In this document: positions 44,503-56,859 of the stretch, one piece after another | How positions within the stretch are numbered: position 1 is the first letter of the stretch | Layout of the letters: every line of letters begins with the position of its first letter | Assembly: GCA_964036295.1 (NCBI GenBank) | Contig: OZ038471.1 | Span: 7,314,001 to 7,378,000 of the forward strand | From: Plumapathes pennacea | Taxonomy: Eukaryota > Cnidaria > Anthozoa > Antipatharia > Myriopathidae | Direction: 5' to 3' | Length of the DNA: 64,000 nt | The notes under the pieces: model-generated | The model's database searches: none | Told to the model about the DNA's origin: nothing | What the model saw: only the letters and a program-made list of their open reading frames with translations | Program-made: the position numbers and the translations under genes

Positions 44503-46989
44503 TATTAGCCCCTCTCTGCTAGAATCTATTATATTGTTATTCTATTCATCTACTTATATTGTTTCTGGAGCATATGTGTTTGTCCAGTAAGCACATGCCC
44601 TCTCCTACAAAATTTGTATTTTTCTAAAACTAAATCCAACTTCGTAGCCACAATTTTTTCCATGCTCATGCATGTATACCTTTGCATTAAATTCTGAAAT
44701 TATTCTTCTATACTCACTAAGAGTCAGAGAATGAAAGGAGAGACTCATTTTAGCAACTTCATTATTTTATTATATAAGACCAAAATCCCCCTAGGGTAAA
44801 AAAAAGTATGTGGGTGGCAAGCAAAATACGAATGATCAATACCGAATGAGTGAAACTATGATTGAGCAACCTAAAATGAACTAAATGGCTAATAATTAAC
44901 TGAGTGGTAGATTGGGCCTGTGATTAAAGAAAAAATAAACTATTCTGATCTCAGATCATATCACTACTGACTTAAGCTTCATAAACATCTAACAGAGATT
45001 AACTCAAGAAAATAGAGTTGAAGAATAGAGAATGGCAGTTGCCTGAGTGTATATGCACCACTTCAGTAACAAACGGAAAATATTACAGTGTTAGCGTCGT
45101 GATTGACTCGGACCTTATTACTCAAAGTATACCCCCCCTCCCCCCCCCCCCCCCCCCCTCCCCCCCCTAACTACCCGTGGTTTGGTACCCTCTAAGCAAG
45201 GTTAAGTTATAGAAAAACTATACTTTCTTACATTATTTGAAAGGGCCGGCAAATAGGGTTAGACTGAGGACAATTACCGTTGACTGAATCAAAACTGCAG
45301 CACGAATTAGGGTCAGATCAATGTGGACCGTCCTCAGCGTGAAGAAGAACAACAGTGACTAGACGTTTTTACTCACCTTATAAATATCAGTAAACTCCTG
45401 AGAATGAATCTCGTCGAGTCATCCAGTTAATGCACAGCCGGTCATCTCTTAGTGAACGATAACTTGACCGCGAGGACGGACAGAACATTTTATAAGTGAA
45501 AGCAAAACTTCCGTGGTGAATGCTTCCGGCTTGTGACGCTCAGTCGAGGCTCGATAATTCGGCGCCCGCGATCCTCTCCGCAACCTCGGATGGCCCTGGG
45601 GACGAGGTTGGCAACGGTTCAGCGGAGTCATAAATTGTCTCCTGCATAACTGCAGGCACTAAAGACGGTGTAACAAGTTAGAGAAAGCTGATATTCCTTT
45701 ACACTCTCTTCTGATTTTGTTCAGCTGGTTCTGTGCCCTTCTCCTGCTGTTTTTGCCGTCACTTTTCAGGTCAGCGCCAAATGATGGTTAATGATGTTTC
45801 AAATAGTTCATGGCTGTCATCTGTTTTCAAAAACATGATCTACAGACGCGCGTCGACCTGCAAAGCATCTGAACTGCACAAAATAAAATAAGAAAAAAAA
45901 AGCTGTTGCAAAAGCGAAAAAATTCCCAACATCAAAGCTGCTGCCTTGGGTACGGGAACCTCTTTTTCAGACATTCTCTGCCAATGCATTCTTTACATTT
46001 TATTTCGTGAGTTTTGTCGTTGTTCTTTTTTTTTCTTTTCTTTTCTTTTCTGTCTTCTTTCTTTCTTTTTTTTTTTTAGCGGTCTCTTGCGTTATAAAGG
46101 ATCTTCAAACACGCGTGAATAAAAGTATGCAATGCCGGTATTTGGCCAGCCTAATGCTGTTTAAAATGTTTTCAAGGGCCCGGTACAAAAATCACGAGCG
46201 GGAAAATTATTGCCGAATTAAACGGAAAACAAACTAAAATCAATGATGATATATAATTCGTTTAGCGCAAACAAAATAAACTTTTTGTTTTCGACGGACA
46301 GAGATTGGATGAATTTCCGATTACTACTTCGGGTCTGTTTCAGGCAATAGGCAGGATTCTAGGTTGGACTTAAAAGAAGAATGCATACTGTAGACTTTTG
46401 AACTTAGCAACTTTATTGTGTAATCCGCGTGGCTGTTGCTTTACTACATTTTTTGTTAATCAATATTGATGAATAAGTACCGTTTGAAGTAAAAATGGAC
46501 AATAATATAATTGTTGAACTATAAGCGATGTATATCGTCATTCGAAAGCTACAACTCACACGTACAATTTCAACTAACAGCTTGGTAAAGCTTGAGTTAA
46601 GTGAATTGCAACTGGAGCACTACGACTCAAATGAACTCGCTCTACAAAATCTAATGATACTGACCAAATCAACAAGATCTTTCTGTCGTGTAAAGGTGGC
46701 CAGTTGTAGCAACCAGAAATACTTAACCTTCCAACGTCCGATTTGGATCAGCCCTACAAATCTAATGTACTTGACCAGGCAGCGCAGACCTACGACGTCA
46801 CTTACATTGGTCAGCGTTCGCCACCATTACTATGTAAAGTCAGGTGAAACCTGGAGTTATCAACTGGCAAGTTTATAGCAACTGTAGCCAATCAAGCGTC
46901 TGAAATTCCGATTTTAATCGGGATACAAAACCTAATGTATTTTCAACAGACTTTGTTTGCGTCTATAATAGCCTGTACTTCCCTCTGAT
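44503..46989. other. Gene-free stretch
   Basis: No supported gene. A poly-C block with interruptions lies at 45132-45168 and TTTTC-rich sequence at 46024-46078. GGATGGCCCTGGGGACGAGG at 45589 repeats part of the 32.95-kb sequence. Confidence 0.4.
45132..45168. repeat. Poly-C tract
   Basis: C-run of about 36 bp with two T interruptions. Confidence 0.9.
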
Positions 46990-47365
46990 AAGAAACTTCA
47001 AGCACCAGGACGGGAGAGGACGGCGGCAACGTCGGTGAAACAGTAAAACTAGTTGTAGAAGACAAAAAGCGCACGTAAATATCTGAAATCGACTTGGTCT
47101 TGGGATCGTCGTGCTCTCGCGTGCGACTCCAAATACTTCTTTTTTAGGTTTTTGTCAGAATGTGCACTGCATTTCGAGAAACTACAACAAACGTTCTTCT
47201 TAGTAAGAGACGATGAAAAGCAATACAACTTCGGCAAAAACGGAACAAATTGAGCAACCTAAGAATACAAGACAAAGTTACGAAAACAAAAAGAACATGG
47301 AGACACTTTTTTTTTCCTGTTCGCTCGCGTTGCCGTCGCCGTCCTAGCTGTCCTAGTTATCCCTC
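46990..47365. mobile_element. ~370-bp inverted-repeat element, copy 2
   Basis: Shares ACGTCGGTGAAACA, GAAGACAAAAAGCGCACGT, GTGCTCTCGCGTGCGACT and GTTGCCGTCGCCGTCCTAG with the copies at 19813 and 56945. Its ends are worn (CTTCCCTCTGATAAG at left, TTATCCCTCTTG at right). It lies just 3' of the adhesion GPCR stop codon. Confidence 0.65.
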
Positions 47366-47652
47366 TTGCCTCTTCCATTACTGCAGGCATGACTGTAAAA
47401 GACTAATAGACTAATCTAAGCAACAACTGCAGGTGTTATAAAGCAAAGAATTATAACAAAACCTGCATAACAAGTTTTTGTAGGTAGATATATGACCAAC
47501 TCACGGATTAATGCTTGGCAAAGAAGGTTTGATATTCGCTTTGCGCACGTCTGTGCTATTCCAAGCCTATAAAACTCACATCAAAAACACGTAATAAGTA
47601 AATGATAGGAAAGAGCCACGCGGAATTGGCTTTCTAAGGCTTTTTGGCCACC

Positions 47653-50600
47653 TCACGACTGCGCCTCTTCTTTGGAGCCCTCGTGAGCGAAGGCTTGGGC
47701 AGGAGTCTCTTGACGAGAAGCATCACCAGGTGACGTCACGGTAATCTCCTCGACGTCATCAGCAACGTCGATCGTGTGGCATTTTAAGGTTTGCACCTCA
47801 ATTCTTTCGTGGCGTTTTCCTGGTGGAGCAGCTTCGGTGTTAATGACGAAGGACTGTTTGGTCGCGGCACTGGTTCCTGCGTCTTCTGCAGCGGTATCTT
47901 CGGCACTTTTCATCGCGACTCTGTCGTCATGTGCGGTAGTCAAGTTCTTCCGGGAGACTGAAGTGTGGATCTCGATTTCCACAATGTGCTCTCTTGGCAG
48001 CTCCGCCTCCTTGTCGGAGTCGCAGCTGGCTTCACTGGGGATGTCCTTTAGTGATAAATCTTGAGGTCGCTCGAGATTCTCGTTCCCTGCAACTTTCTTC
48101 CTGTTCTCGACCTCGTTTCGTTTGTGCATGATCACCTGCTGCAGCCTCCTTACTCGTGTCAAGTTCTCAGTTACCTTTTTGAAATGAAAGTAAAATTGCA
48201 ATCATTTCAGTTAGGCAAGAACTCGAACGGTGCCGCGCGGCACAACTCGCTTCCGTACAATCAAGTTGGGTGTGTAAATTACTTGACAGCTTGACCAAAT
48301 CAACTACCCTATTCCCAGACCAAAAAGACAAAATCTATACCCTACTTCAGACAAACATTTTGAAAACGATACCTTTTGACGTAGCACATACCTATATGGC
48401 TTATATAAACGAGTACACCCCACCCACGGGAATCCACATTGCTTGCTTTTAATTCTGATATGTTCCCTTTAATTGCTTGTTTGATTACTTAATATATACT
48501 TAGTGGTGAAAGTACTAAATTATAACAGTGTGTACATTAACAATCATGATTACTAACCTCGTCCCACCTCCAGGTGTTAAAGAAAAACACAAGGAATCCC
48601 TGAATGAACAAAAATAAATTAAAAACAAAAGACGCTTTAACCATTTCACTATCAAGCTCAAAATGCAGACTCTCCTAACTTTTTAAGAAACCATGTATGA
48701 GCGATGTAGTGAGATTTGATAGTTTTCATCTAAGCAAGCTATCGAAAACCAGGTTCCCCATATTGTGTGATATGATCTCTAGTGAGAAACTGAGGAAGGA
48801 AATTAAAGTTGATCACTCTTGGGAGTGAAAGGGTCATCCGAAATATCCAGAACTTCTTCATTATTGTATATTCCGTGCCCGGCAGTCTTTGTAAAATTTG
48901 TGTAACTTGAACCTGAATGAGTTGTAAGTAGTACTGTTGAGTTCACAACACTGGTAACTTTAGTTACCTGCGCAGAATTGAGGATCACAAAGATGTATTT
49001 GGGTGCCACGTGGTCCAAGGGCAGAGTCACAAAACCGATGATCCAGGTCAGACCCAACAGGGGAAACAGGATCAAGCAAGTGCGGGCGGTTTTCCTAAAA
49101 ATCATCCAACAACAAAAAATGATGCACTTAAACTAAATTACTGTAATTAATCAATTAATTAATTAATTAATTAATTAATTAATTAACTAATTAGGGCACT
49201 TATTATATCAGTGTGAACATTACCAGCTGAAACTGACTCGATGGAATAAACAGCTTGTCCGATTAAATGAAGCTACTGTTCTACAATTTTCCGACAATAC
49301 TGCTTTTGATGCATGGAAGACCTCTCCCACTAGCATGCATAGACGGCGTTTCCGTTCGTTTTTAGGCCAAGTTCGATTAGAGAGTAAAGACTGGGGCCTG
49401 TACAAAAGCTTCGCCCAAGGGGCCCCATCTTACTTTCGGATTTGGATCAAATTTGGTCTGACTGCCAGCTATGCAGCCAGGCTACTCTGCCACTTACTTG
49501 AAGTTATCAAGGAGTGGGGAGATGCTGTTGTTTCGCTTTCGCTGGATAACAACTCGCAGAGCTTGGCCAAAAATGAAGCAGTTTATCTGCAGATAAAACA
49601 ACACCAAATACAAGAAATCAATACATATTTTTTGGGAAAAAATGATTAAAAGGGGAAATACTACAATGCGATACATTTACCAGGGTGACGAGAGAAATGA
49701 ATGCAATGAAGGTCCAGTAAGCTTCGCCCCCAGGTCGCACCCAGCAACTTTTTGGAGATAAACACATTAACGTTTAGTTAGAGAAAATACATGGCAGGAA
49801 CTCGTTTAAAGTCTAATGCAATGAAAAATAGGAACACATCTTGGAAACTGACCCAATTGGCGAAACGTGATTAACTGACCGAGTACTACTAAGCCAAGTG
49901 GGTTAAGAAAGTCCTGGTCTAAACAAAATTCAAACAATAGCCATGCTTATCGGACAACGGCTAAACGTCGTCTTTATAAACCGACTCCAATCCATGTTCT
50001 AAATTTGCAATTTAAGTTTGGCTAACCCTGTTCTACGGCGTTCCCCTAAACTTCAATTTAGCGATAAACTAGGTCTAAGTTAGACTTGTTTAAAAAACCG
50101 ACGCAGTGTGTTTATGAAGTAGCTTGACCTGAATTCAGAAGTCAGAAGTTACAGCAAAAGAGCAAATGTAGATCAGTGACTCAACTTACATTTTGTCGCT
50201 CACATATTCGTCGATCCCACCATCCGAATACGCAGCGATGATGACTGGTACAGCGGTCAGGCAAAGAGGCACAACTTGGAGGTCAGGAACAAAGCATTAG
50301 AACGGAAACGATTCAGGAACACGAGACAAGATCTATTGCTTACCTGATTTTGCCTTTGAGACTCGTCTCTCATCTAAGATTGTTTGTTGATTGTTCGTCA
50401 TCCAAGTTGATTTCTTTGCGTGACAAGCACGTAAAGGTGGTGTTACACTGGTCGATTTGCAACGATACGATGTTGTGCTAAAAATCGTTCAGGTGTAACA
50501 TCCTATTGCGAACAATTTTTCGTGATGTTTCCAGTGCTGCAACGCGTTGATTAAAAAACTTGCAACACTTGCGTGAATTTGGAGCAAATCGGCGTTGCAA

Positions 50601-53600
50601 ATCGTCGTTGCAAATCAACCAGTGTAACACGAGCTTTAAACTGATTTATCATGGGTTATGAAAATGTAATTTTGAGCTGGTTTTCAGTTTCAGTTTCTTT
50701 CTTTCTTTCTTTTTCTTTCTTTTTTTTTTTTTTTACTGACACAGATACACAAAGCTGATAAATTTGAACGTGAGCCACAATGAGAAAGAGGAGAGAAAAG
50801 GAAAGACACAACTTACGCCAACCAAAAGCGTGGTAAAGCAGCATTTTCTGTCTTTTTTTGAAAACGCTCGTAACACGTCGATACAACTGAACTCCTTCAA
50901 GGAACATCCAGGCAAAGGTAGCTACCAAGAAATACTTAGTAACCACAGCAAATGAGATGCAGGCCGGCTGAAAGAAAATGACAGGGAAATTAAGATAGAG
51001 ATAGACTACCAAGCCGAGTTGCTATAATATAGACAAAGTAAAGTAAAAATTAAAGTAAATAAATTAAAATTAAAATTAAAAAAAATTAAATAACAAGACG
51101 TAACTGATCTTTTTACAATAATACTTACTATAAATTACAATATCATAGCCAACACAGGTATAGATAAAAGACAAGATGCAGAAAAGACAGTACAGCAAAA
51201 ACTTACACAAGTATGAACATAAAATTAGAAGCTGTTGATTAGTATCAAGTCACAAACCAAACAAAAAATAAGTGTAGTAATACATATACATTATAAAGTA
51301 ATACCTGGTTGTACCAAAATTTCTTTGAATATTTTACATTAGTTTCTGGATCGCATCAAATCGATGCATGAATCTCACCGTGTAACGTTTAGCGTTGATT
51401 CCAATCATGAAGAAAGTCTGACTAAAATATAGACTCACTACTAGACCCAGCCTTATTTGCGCCTTCTCTTTTCTGAAATTACTGAAAGGAAACAAACATA
51501 CATTATGTATCAAAGATCAATGTACATTGTCAAAAAGTCCTCTCTCGTTGATTCTGCATGAAAGGTGGGCCTCGCGGATTTGGTATAAAAAAATAACAGG
51601 AAAATTTTCAGACCTGCTGATCAGTCACTGCCGTGAAGTCGGATTCTGACCCCACACACCATTCCGCATGAATGTCACCTGTCACAATTTTTTTTTTTTT
51701 TTTTTTTTTCAAGAAATTGTTTTGTCCGAATGTTGGCCGTCAACTTCAGCGATCTTTCATCGTCAAAAAGAGCCCGTTTTCCCAGTAGCAATTTAGGCTA
51801 GGTCACCCAAACTGGTTGAAAAATGATCTCATATGACCAAACATACATTTTAGTTTGTAACTAGTAAAAACGAAGAGGCCTCCAATTTGCAACTCTTGTT
51901 CTCAAAACTAAATCAATCTTTCATTAGGCAGGCAGTAATTCGAGCCTTGGACACAAAACAGTCCGTCATTGACAGCAATTCAAAGAAGCTCTATTTGATC
52001 AGCACATTATAAAGTTCGTGAATTGTGTATGCTCATCAGCAAAATTAGGGGGATCAATTTGTACGTCATTTTCACCACGAGTTTTTCGTCTTGAGTCAGA
52101 AACAAAACTGTTCGTTTTGAAAAGAGGTCTAGATCGAGAATATGAATAATGTCAGTAGTTGCTATTTTGCCAGTTACTATCAATGTAACGACTCACAGGA
52201 AATGACCAATGCCGCCGATTGACAAGACGTTCCCAAGCGAGGAGATGCCGAGGCCTCCGTACGTTAACGCCGTCAATACGCGCTCGTGGATTTCAGATGA
52301 AGACTGACAAAAAGTAAAACCAAACCCTTGACTTCTCAAAATCCACGTTTGCTATGATAGAAGGTTTAGTTAACCCAAGCAGCGCTATATGTTAGTTGCA
52401 GTTCCACTAAACAGCATCTTAAGCCTTTCACTCCAAAGCTCAAAATACAGATTCTCCCAACCTCTCAAAGGGAAAATGTATGAGTGATGTGGGGAGAGTC
52501 GAGCTGTTATCTGAGCAAGGAATCAAAAACCATTTTCTATATACTGCATGGTATAATTCTGGTGAAAGACTGAGAAGAGAAAATGGAAGTTGATCACTCT
52601 TGGGAGTGAAAGGGTTCAAGGGGCCCTCTCAGCCAATTCAGTGTTTTTGTTTACATCTGGAATATCCAAGGCTGAACTTGGTTCCCAAAAAAGGAAGTAA
52701 TCAATCAAGAGAAAAATGGTTAGTAGCACTTTTAGATCAAAAGAAACTAATATTATTCCGAAACAAGTCGGATGGAAATGAATTGCTAATCATTGATCCG
52801 GTATTTTGGCTAAGAGGGCCCCTTTTACCGGCTATTCTGTCCATTCCAAATAAACCGCTATTCCGCTTTTTCTGCTATCGGGAGCAGAATGGACAGAATA
52901 CTATTCCGTTCATTCCGGAATCAAAATAGATCCAAAAGATCACGATTACCGTCTATTCCGGAATAGGAATAGACAAAATACTATTCCGTTCATTCCGGAA
53001 TCAAAATAGATCCAAAAGATCACGATTACCGTCTATTTCGGAATAGGAATAGACAAAATACTATTCCGTTCATTCCGGAATCAGAATAGATCCAAAAGAT
53101 CACGATTACCGTCCATTCCGGAATAGGAATAGACAAAATACTATTCCGTTCATTCCGGAATCAGAATAGATCCAAAAGATCACGATTACCGTCTATTCCG
53201 GAATAGGAATAGACAAAATACTATTCCGTTCATTCCGGAATCAGAATAGATCCAAAAGATCACGAATACCGTCTATTCCGGAATAGGAACAGACGGAATA
53301 GTCAAAAAGTTGTAAGTGTTTTACCGTATTCTCAGGTTCCTCTTCTAGTTGCATTAACACCGCGAAATGAGTCATGTGATCACATGAACACTCTGCGTGT
53401 CGTCCGGTCCTGGGCGACAAGGAACATCCGTCGTCTACCCAGTCTCCTCCAGTGGATCCCCTGTTGACAAAAGCAAAAGCATTACAACACAAATAATGTG
53501 GGGTTAGTTTGTTCTGCATTACCAAGATTATCACAAGCTCTTTTTTTCTTCTGTTCTTCCCGCACACAAAAATGAAAATGAAGTTAACAATATGCCACTT

Positions 53601-54838
53601 TCACAACCATGCACAGTTGTAGCCTGTCAAGATACTGAAATCGACGCAAAAAAGAATGGCGCGCGAAAGACTGGGGCGAAGGCGGGAGAAGGTGGAGTTA
53701 GTTTGTTCTGTATTACTAAGGACACGGCATGCTTTCATTTTCGTTCCTTTTAGGAGTCAAAAACATGATTTCTGGTACCACATAAAGTGCTCAAGATCAA
53801 ACGCTGACATTTTTTTGTGACGGAGTACCGTTTAGGGACCGGGTGTTTTTACGCTACCAGACTGTTATCAGTGTACGAGCTTATAGTCAAATAATTTAAT
53901 GGATGTCATTTAATGTCATATTATTTGATACCTTTTAGGGGTCAAAATAAGCTCAAACCAGGCCCATTTAATACTACTAGGAGTCAGAACAAAAATTCCC
54001 GAAGAGCAACCCCAGCCTTTCATCTTGTTTTATTGTCACAGTCATTCTTTTTGCACAGCAATAAGTATCATGAGAGCCTGTAATAAGCAGCGCTATTCGC
54101 GAAGCGCACTGTTCTGGCGGGCCACCTGATGGCAGGCAGAGTAAAGAACTGCTTGATTGGTTAAAATGCAATTATGTAGAAACAAACCTAAGTTCAACAG
54201 AGAGATTTATTTGACAGACACTCGTTTATGTGGGGAGTAAAAAGTACTATTTGCTACTACGCATTATTGTAAAAGTAGCTTATTCAAGTTGGCACTGAAC
54301 CACCTTCGAAAGAAGTCTACTTTGCTTTTGCGTTATTTTTACAATAGTTCATATTATACGTAGTTTTGATCGATATCACATCAATGTACTAGTAACGCAT
54401 AGCGGCCCTTTTGTCATACTATACACCATTCAGATTCCTTACCCTCTACGGGGCCTCCAGTACACACAGGTCAGATCCTTTAAATTCTTGTCCTGATGAC
54501 AATGATATAGACGATAAAACAATTTGACATAAGATGGCATGCTGGCTTGTTTTACTTAGGAAACCATCTACAGATTTATGTTTTATGTATTTTTAACTGA
54601 GTACATTTCAGTTGAGTTCTAACTAAGAGATTGGTAAAGCCATGTAATAAGATGCAGAGAACAGAAAATCACAAAAGATGTTTGTCAGCAATACAAGGAT
54701 GATAAAAATAAAAGGACGAAAATAATGACATGATCAACAAAGCAAGTACTAACCGGAAGGTCCGTAAATTCTATCGTCACCTTCTTCTGGAGTTTGATAC
54801 TGTCGTCTACTGTCACCGCGATGATATTTGAGCCAAGG
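47653..54838 (-). CDS. Adhesion G-protein-coupled receptor (GAIN end, GPS, 7TM, tail)
   Basis: Twelve exons join in phase (520 residues): 54838-54754, 54492-54443, 53460-53325, 52303-52197, 51481-51379, 50967-50817, 50274-50190, 49747-49681, 49586-49498, 49094-48968, 48599-48558, 48174-47653. The first two give the GAIN end (SNIIAVTVDDSIKLQKKV, LTCVYW). The third carries the GPS, WVDDGCSL then CSCDHMTHFAVLM, with self-cleavage expected between Met and Thr of HMT. Helix 1 is LTALTYGGLGISSLGNVLSI, helix 3 VTKYFLVATFAWMFLEGVQL, helix 6 TCLILFPLLGLTWIIGFV and helix 7 FVILNSAQGFLVFFFN, family-B2 hallmarks. The tail (about 180 residues) is acidic and Thr/Glu-rich. Its ectodomain is probably encoded upstream, perhaps by 57981-59155. 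Confidence 0.88.
48638..48834. mobile_element. ~200-bp MITE of the CACTCCCAAG family
   Basis: Ends AACCATTTCACTATCAAGCT and TTGATCACTCTTGGGAGTGA are inverted family termini, with GAGCGATGTAGTGAGATTTG inside. It lies in the adhesion GPCR intron between the helix 6 and helix 7 exons. Confidence 0.75.
49145..49190. repeat. (TTAA)n microsatellite
   Basis: About eleven TTAA units in an adhesion GPCR intron. Confidence 0.9.
50432..50640. mobile_element. Diverged fold-back element with TTGCAA arms
   Basis: GGTGTTACACTGGTCGATTTGC at left is answered by GCAAATCAACCAGTGTAACAC at right (outer arms of about 20 bp). The interior contains repeated TTGCAAC/GTTGCAA words as in the 55.6-kb palindrome. It sits in an adhesion GPCR intron. 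Confidence 0.65.
52422..52617. mobile_element. ~200-bp MITE of the CACTCCCAAG family
   Basis: Starts CCTTTCACTCCAAAGCTCAA and ends CACTCTTGGGAGTGAAAGGG. The core has GAGTGATGTGGGGAGAG. Intronic in the adhesion GPCR. Confidence 0.75.
52860..53305. repeat. 80-bp minisatellite, five units
   Basis: CTATTCCGTTCATTCCGGAA starts at 52901, 52981, 53061, 53141 and 53221, exactly 80 bp apart. Each unit contains GATCCAAAAGATCACGA and TATTCCGGAATAGGAATAGA, short palindromes. The array ends about 20 bp from the donor of the GPS exon. Confidence 0.95.
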
Positions 54839-54889
54839 CTAAAATAATGTAACATTTTTAATAAATAATGTAAAAATGTTAATAAATAC

Positions 54890-55085
54890 AGTAGAACCAC
54901 GCTATCTCGAACTCTCAAGGAAAGCAAGAATTAGTTCGAGATAGTGGGGGATCGATATAGCGGAGTTCTACCAAGAGAAATTTCTACCAAGTTCATTTCC
55001 GAGGAAAATCGGATTCTGTTCGAGATAGCGGGGAGTTCGAGATAGCCAAGGTCGAGATAGCGGGGTTCTAATGCAAACGCTAGAA
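54890..55085. repeat. GTTCGAGATAGC repeat block
   Basis: CAGTAGAACCACGCTATCTC at left and GAGATAGCGGGGTTCTA at right are inverted. Internal GAGTTCGAGATAGC units repeat, matching the array at 7040-7330. It lies just upstream of the first recognised adhesion GPCR exon. Confidence 0.7.
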
Positions 55086-55618
55086 ATGAGGATGATAAAT
55101 GATTTCCATGGTACAAAAGTTCGATCTATTCGAAAAGAAGGAAATAGATGAGTGTGTCTTATGAAATAACATCACTGTTTGATGATATCACGGACAGGTC
55201 TGAGTAAATAGACCCCTCTGCACAGGCTGCAGGTGTATACAGATAATCACTCTGTTCAGTCGCTCTTCAGTGGATGTGCAAAACTTCATCAATCAAAATC
55301 GTAGCTACTAAAAGACAGAAAGTGTTCCCTCAGGCAGGCTCACACGAGTAAAGCAAGCGAAAGCTACCGGTTCACACGGTAAATTTTGGAAAGCCTTTAA
55401 GCCTGGCAAACGATGCAACGTTTCGTGCAAATTTGTTCGACATTGCCGTGTCTTTTTACAACAGATGTTGCGCTGGGGCTGGATTATTTTACATTCCAGT
55501 TACACTTCCTCGCGGCCTTTGACATGTTTGTCGCTATTTCAGTTACCCATCTTCTTTTCCTAGATGAACTAAAACTGGAAAAATGCACTTTAACAATCTT
55601 CCATTTGGTCAGAGCTTT

Positions 55619-55888
55619 AAGGTGAAGTAATACGGGCAACATTTTCAGTGCAACTTGTCGTGCAACAATGTTGCGTTGCAAGTTCCACCGTAATGTTGCG
55701 CGTATTACCACCGTGTTGCAAGTTGCAGCAACATGTTGCACGAAGTAGAAGTGGGTTCTACTTCGTGCAACATGTTGCTGCAACTTGCAACACGGTGGTA
55801 ATACGCGCAACATTACGGTGCAATTTGCAACGCAACATTGTTGCACGACAAGTTGCACTGAAAATGTTGCCCGTATTACTTCACCTTT
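55619..55888. mobile_element. 270-bp near-perfect palindrome, copy 1
   Basis: Left arm AAGGTGAAGTAATACGGGCA through GTTGCACGAAGTAGAA mirrors the right arm to TGCCCGTATTACTTCACCTT, with a centre at about 55754. Words TTGCAAGTTGCA and GTTGCTGCAACTTG fill the arms. Both strands translate to almost the same frame (MQLVVQQCCVAS...) purely because of the symmetry. TTTA flanks both ends as a possible target duplication. Confidence 0.9.
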
Positions 55889-56162
55889 AGGCTCCGCTTA
55901 TACTAGAACGAATTTGTCCGGATGCGTGAAAGCGTTTACACTAGTTTTTGTGAATCCGGAAAGAAAACGAATCCGGAATCAAAAGTGGGAACTTTGTACC
56001 CGAAATAGTTTTCAATTGTAAACAGGGCCTTTGACTGGGTTACAGCACACAGCAACGATTTAACCCGAAGGACGTCAAATGTGATCTTTTCACAAAAGCA
56101 AACATTTTTCACCATTTCGAAATTACTAAATATTACGGGTTTCAGCACAATTTTGGTCTACA

Positions 56163-56362
56163 GAAACGAAATGGCGAGTTTTAAAAACAGAAAAATGGGA
56201 GACTTTAGTATGGTGTGAGGGAGGATCCGTCCTCCATTACATATACTAAAATATCCTGTCTCAAAGATTTTAAAAGCTTGCCATTCGATTTCTGATTTCT
56301 TGTGACAGGATTATTTTTTCAATCTAATTTATTTTGCACAACTCCGACATGGCTAATAAGCA
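56163..56362. mobile_element. Relative of the 10119 fold-back element
   Basis: Contains AATGGCGAGTTTTAAAAACA, GGAGACTTTAGTATGG and, on the right, AAGCTTGCCATTCGATTTC and ACTCCGACATGGCTAATAAG. The order of modules matches 10119-10477, with shorter, less symmetric arms. Confidence 0.6.
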
Positions 56363-56452
56363 CAACGCTCTAAACAACAATTTTAAAATCAAAATATATT
56401 GACCTTTAGGGAGGACCTGTTCTTGGGATCTGCAGTCTTCAATATCTCCGTG

Positions 56453-56721
56453 AAGGTGCGGTAATACGGGCAACATTTTCTTTGCAACTTGTCGTGCAAC
56501 AATGTTGCGTTGCAAGTTGCACCGTAATGTTGCGCGTATTACCACCGTGTTGCAAGTTGCAGCAACATGTTGTACGAAGTAGAACCCACTTCTACTTCGT
56601 GCAACATGTTGCTGCAACTTGCAACACGGTGGTAATACGCGCAACATTACGGTGCAACTTGCAACGCAACATTGTTGCACGACAAGTTGCACTGAAAATG
56701 TTGCCCGTATTACCACACCTT
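56453..56721. mobile_element. 269-bp near-perfect palindrome, copy 2
   Basis: Same family as 55619-55888: GGTGCGGTAATACGGGCAAC at left, GTTGCCCGTATTACCACACC at right. The outer few bases differ from copy 1 but remain complementary within each copy (AAGTAAT against CGGTAAT). Confidence 0.9.
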
Positions 56722-56859
56722 GAATCTTGTGTGAACAAACTCCTTTGATTCAGCGGTTGAATGACTTGACTGCACGCTTGTCGGCTCATAAGTCACGTGA
56801 CTTGTGATTGTCGGTTGTGAAACAGAAAGTTCTGTACAGATGTAATAGTCGTAATTAGT

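Noticed and set aside
55484-56789. ORFs with a shared MQLVVQQCC... translation on both strands
   Set aside because: They arise from palindromic non-coding elements; the same peptide is read from either strand.
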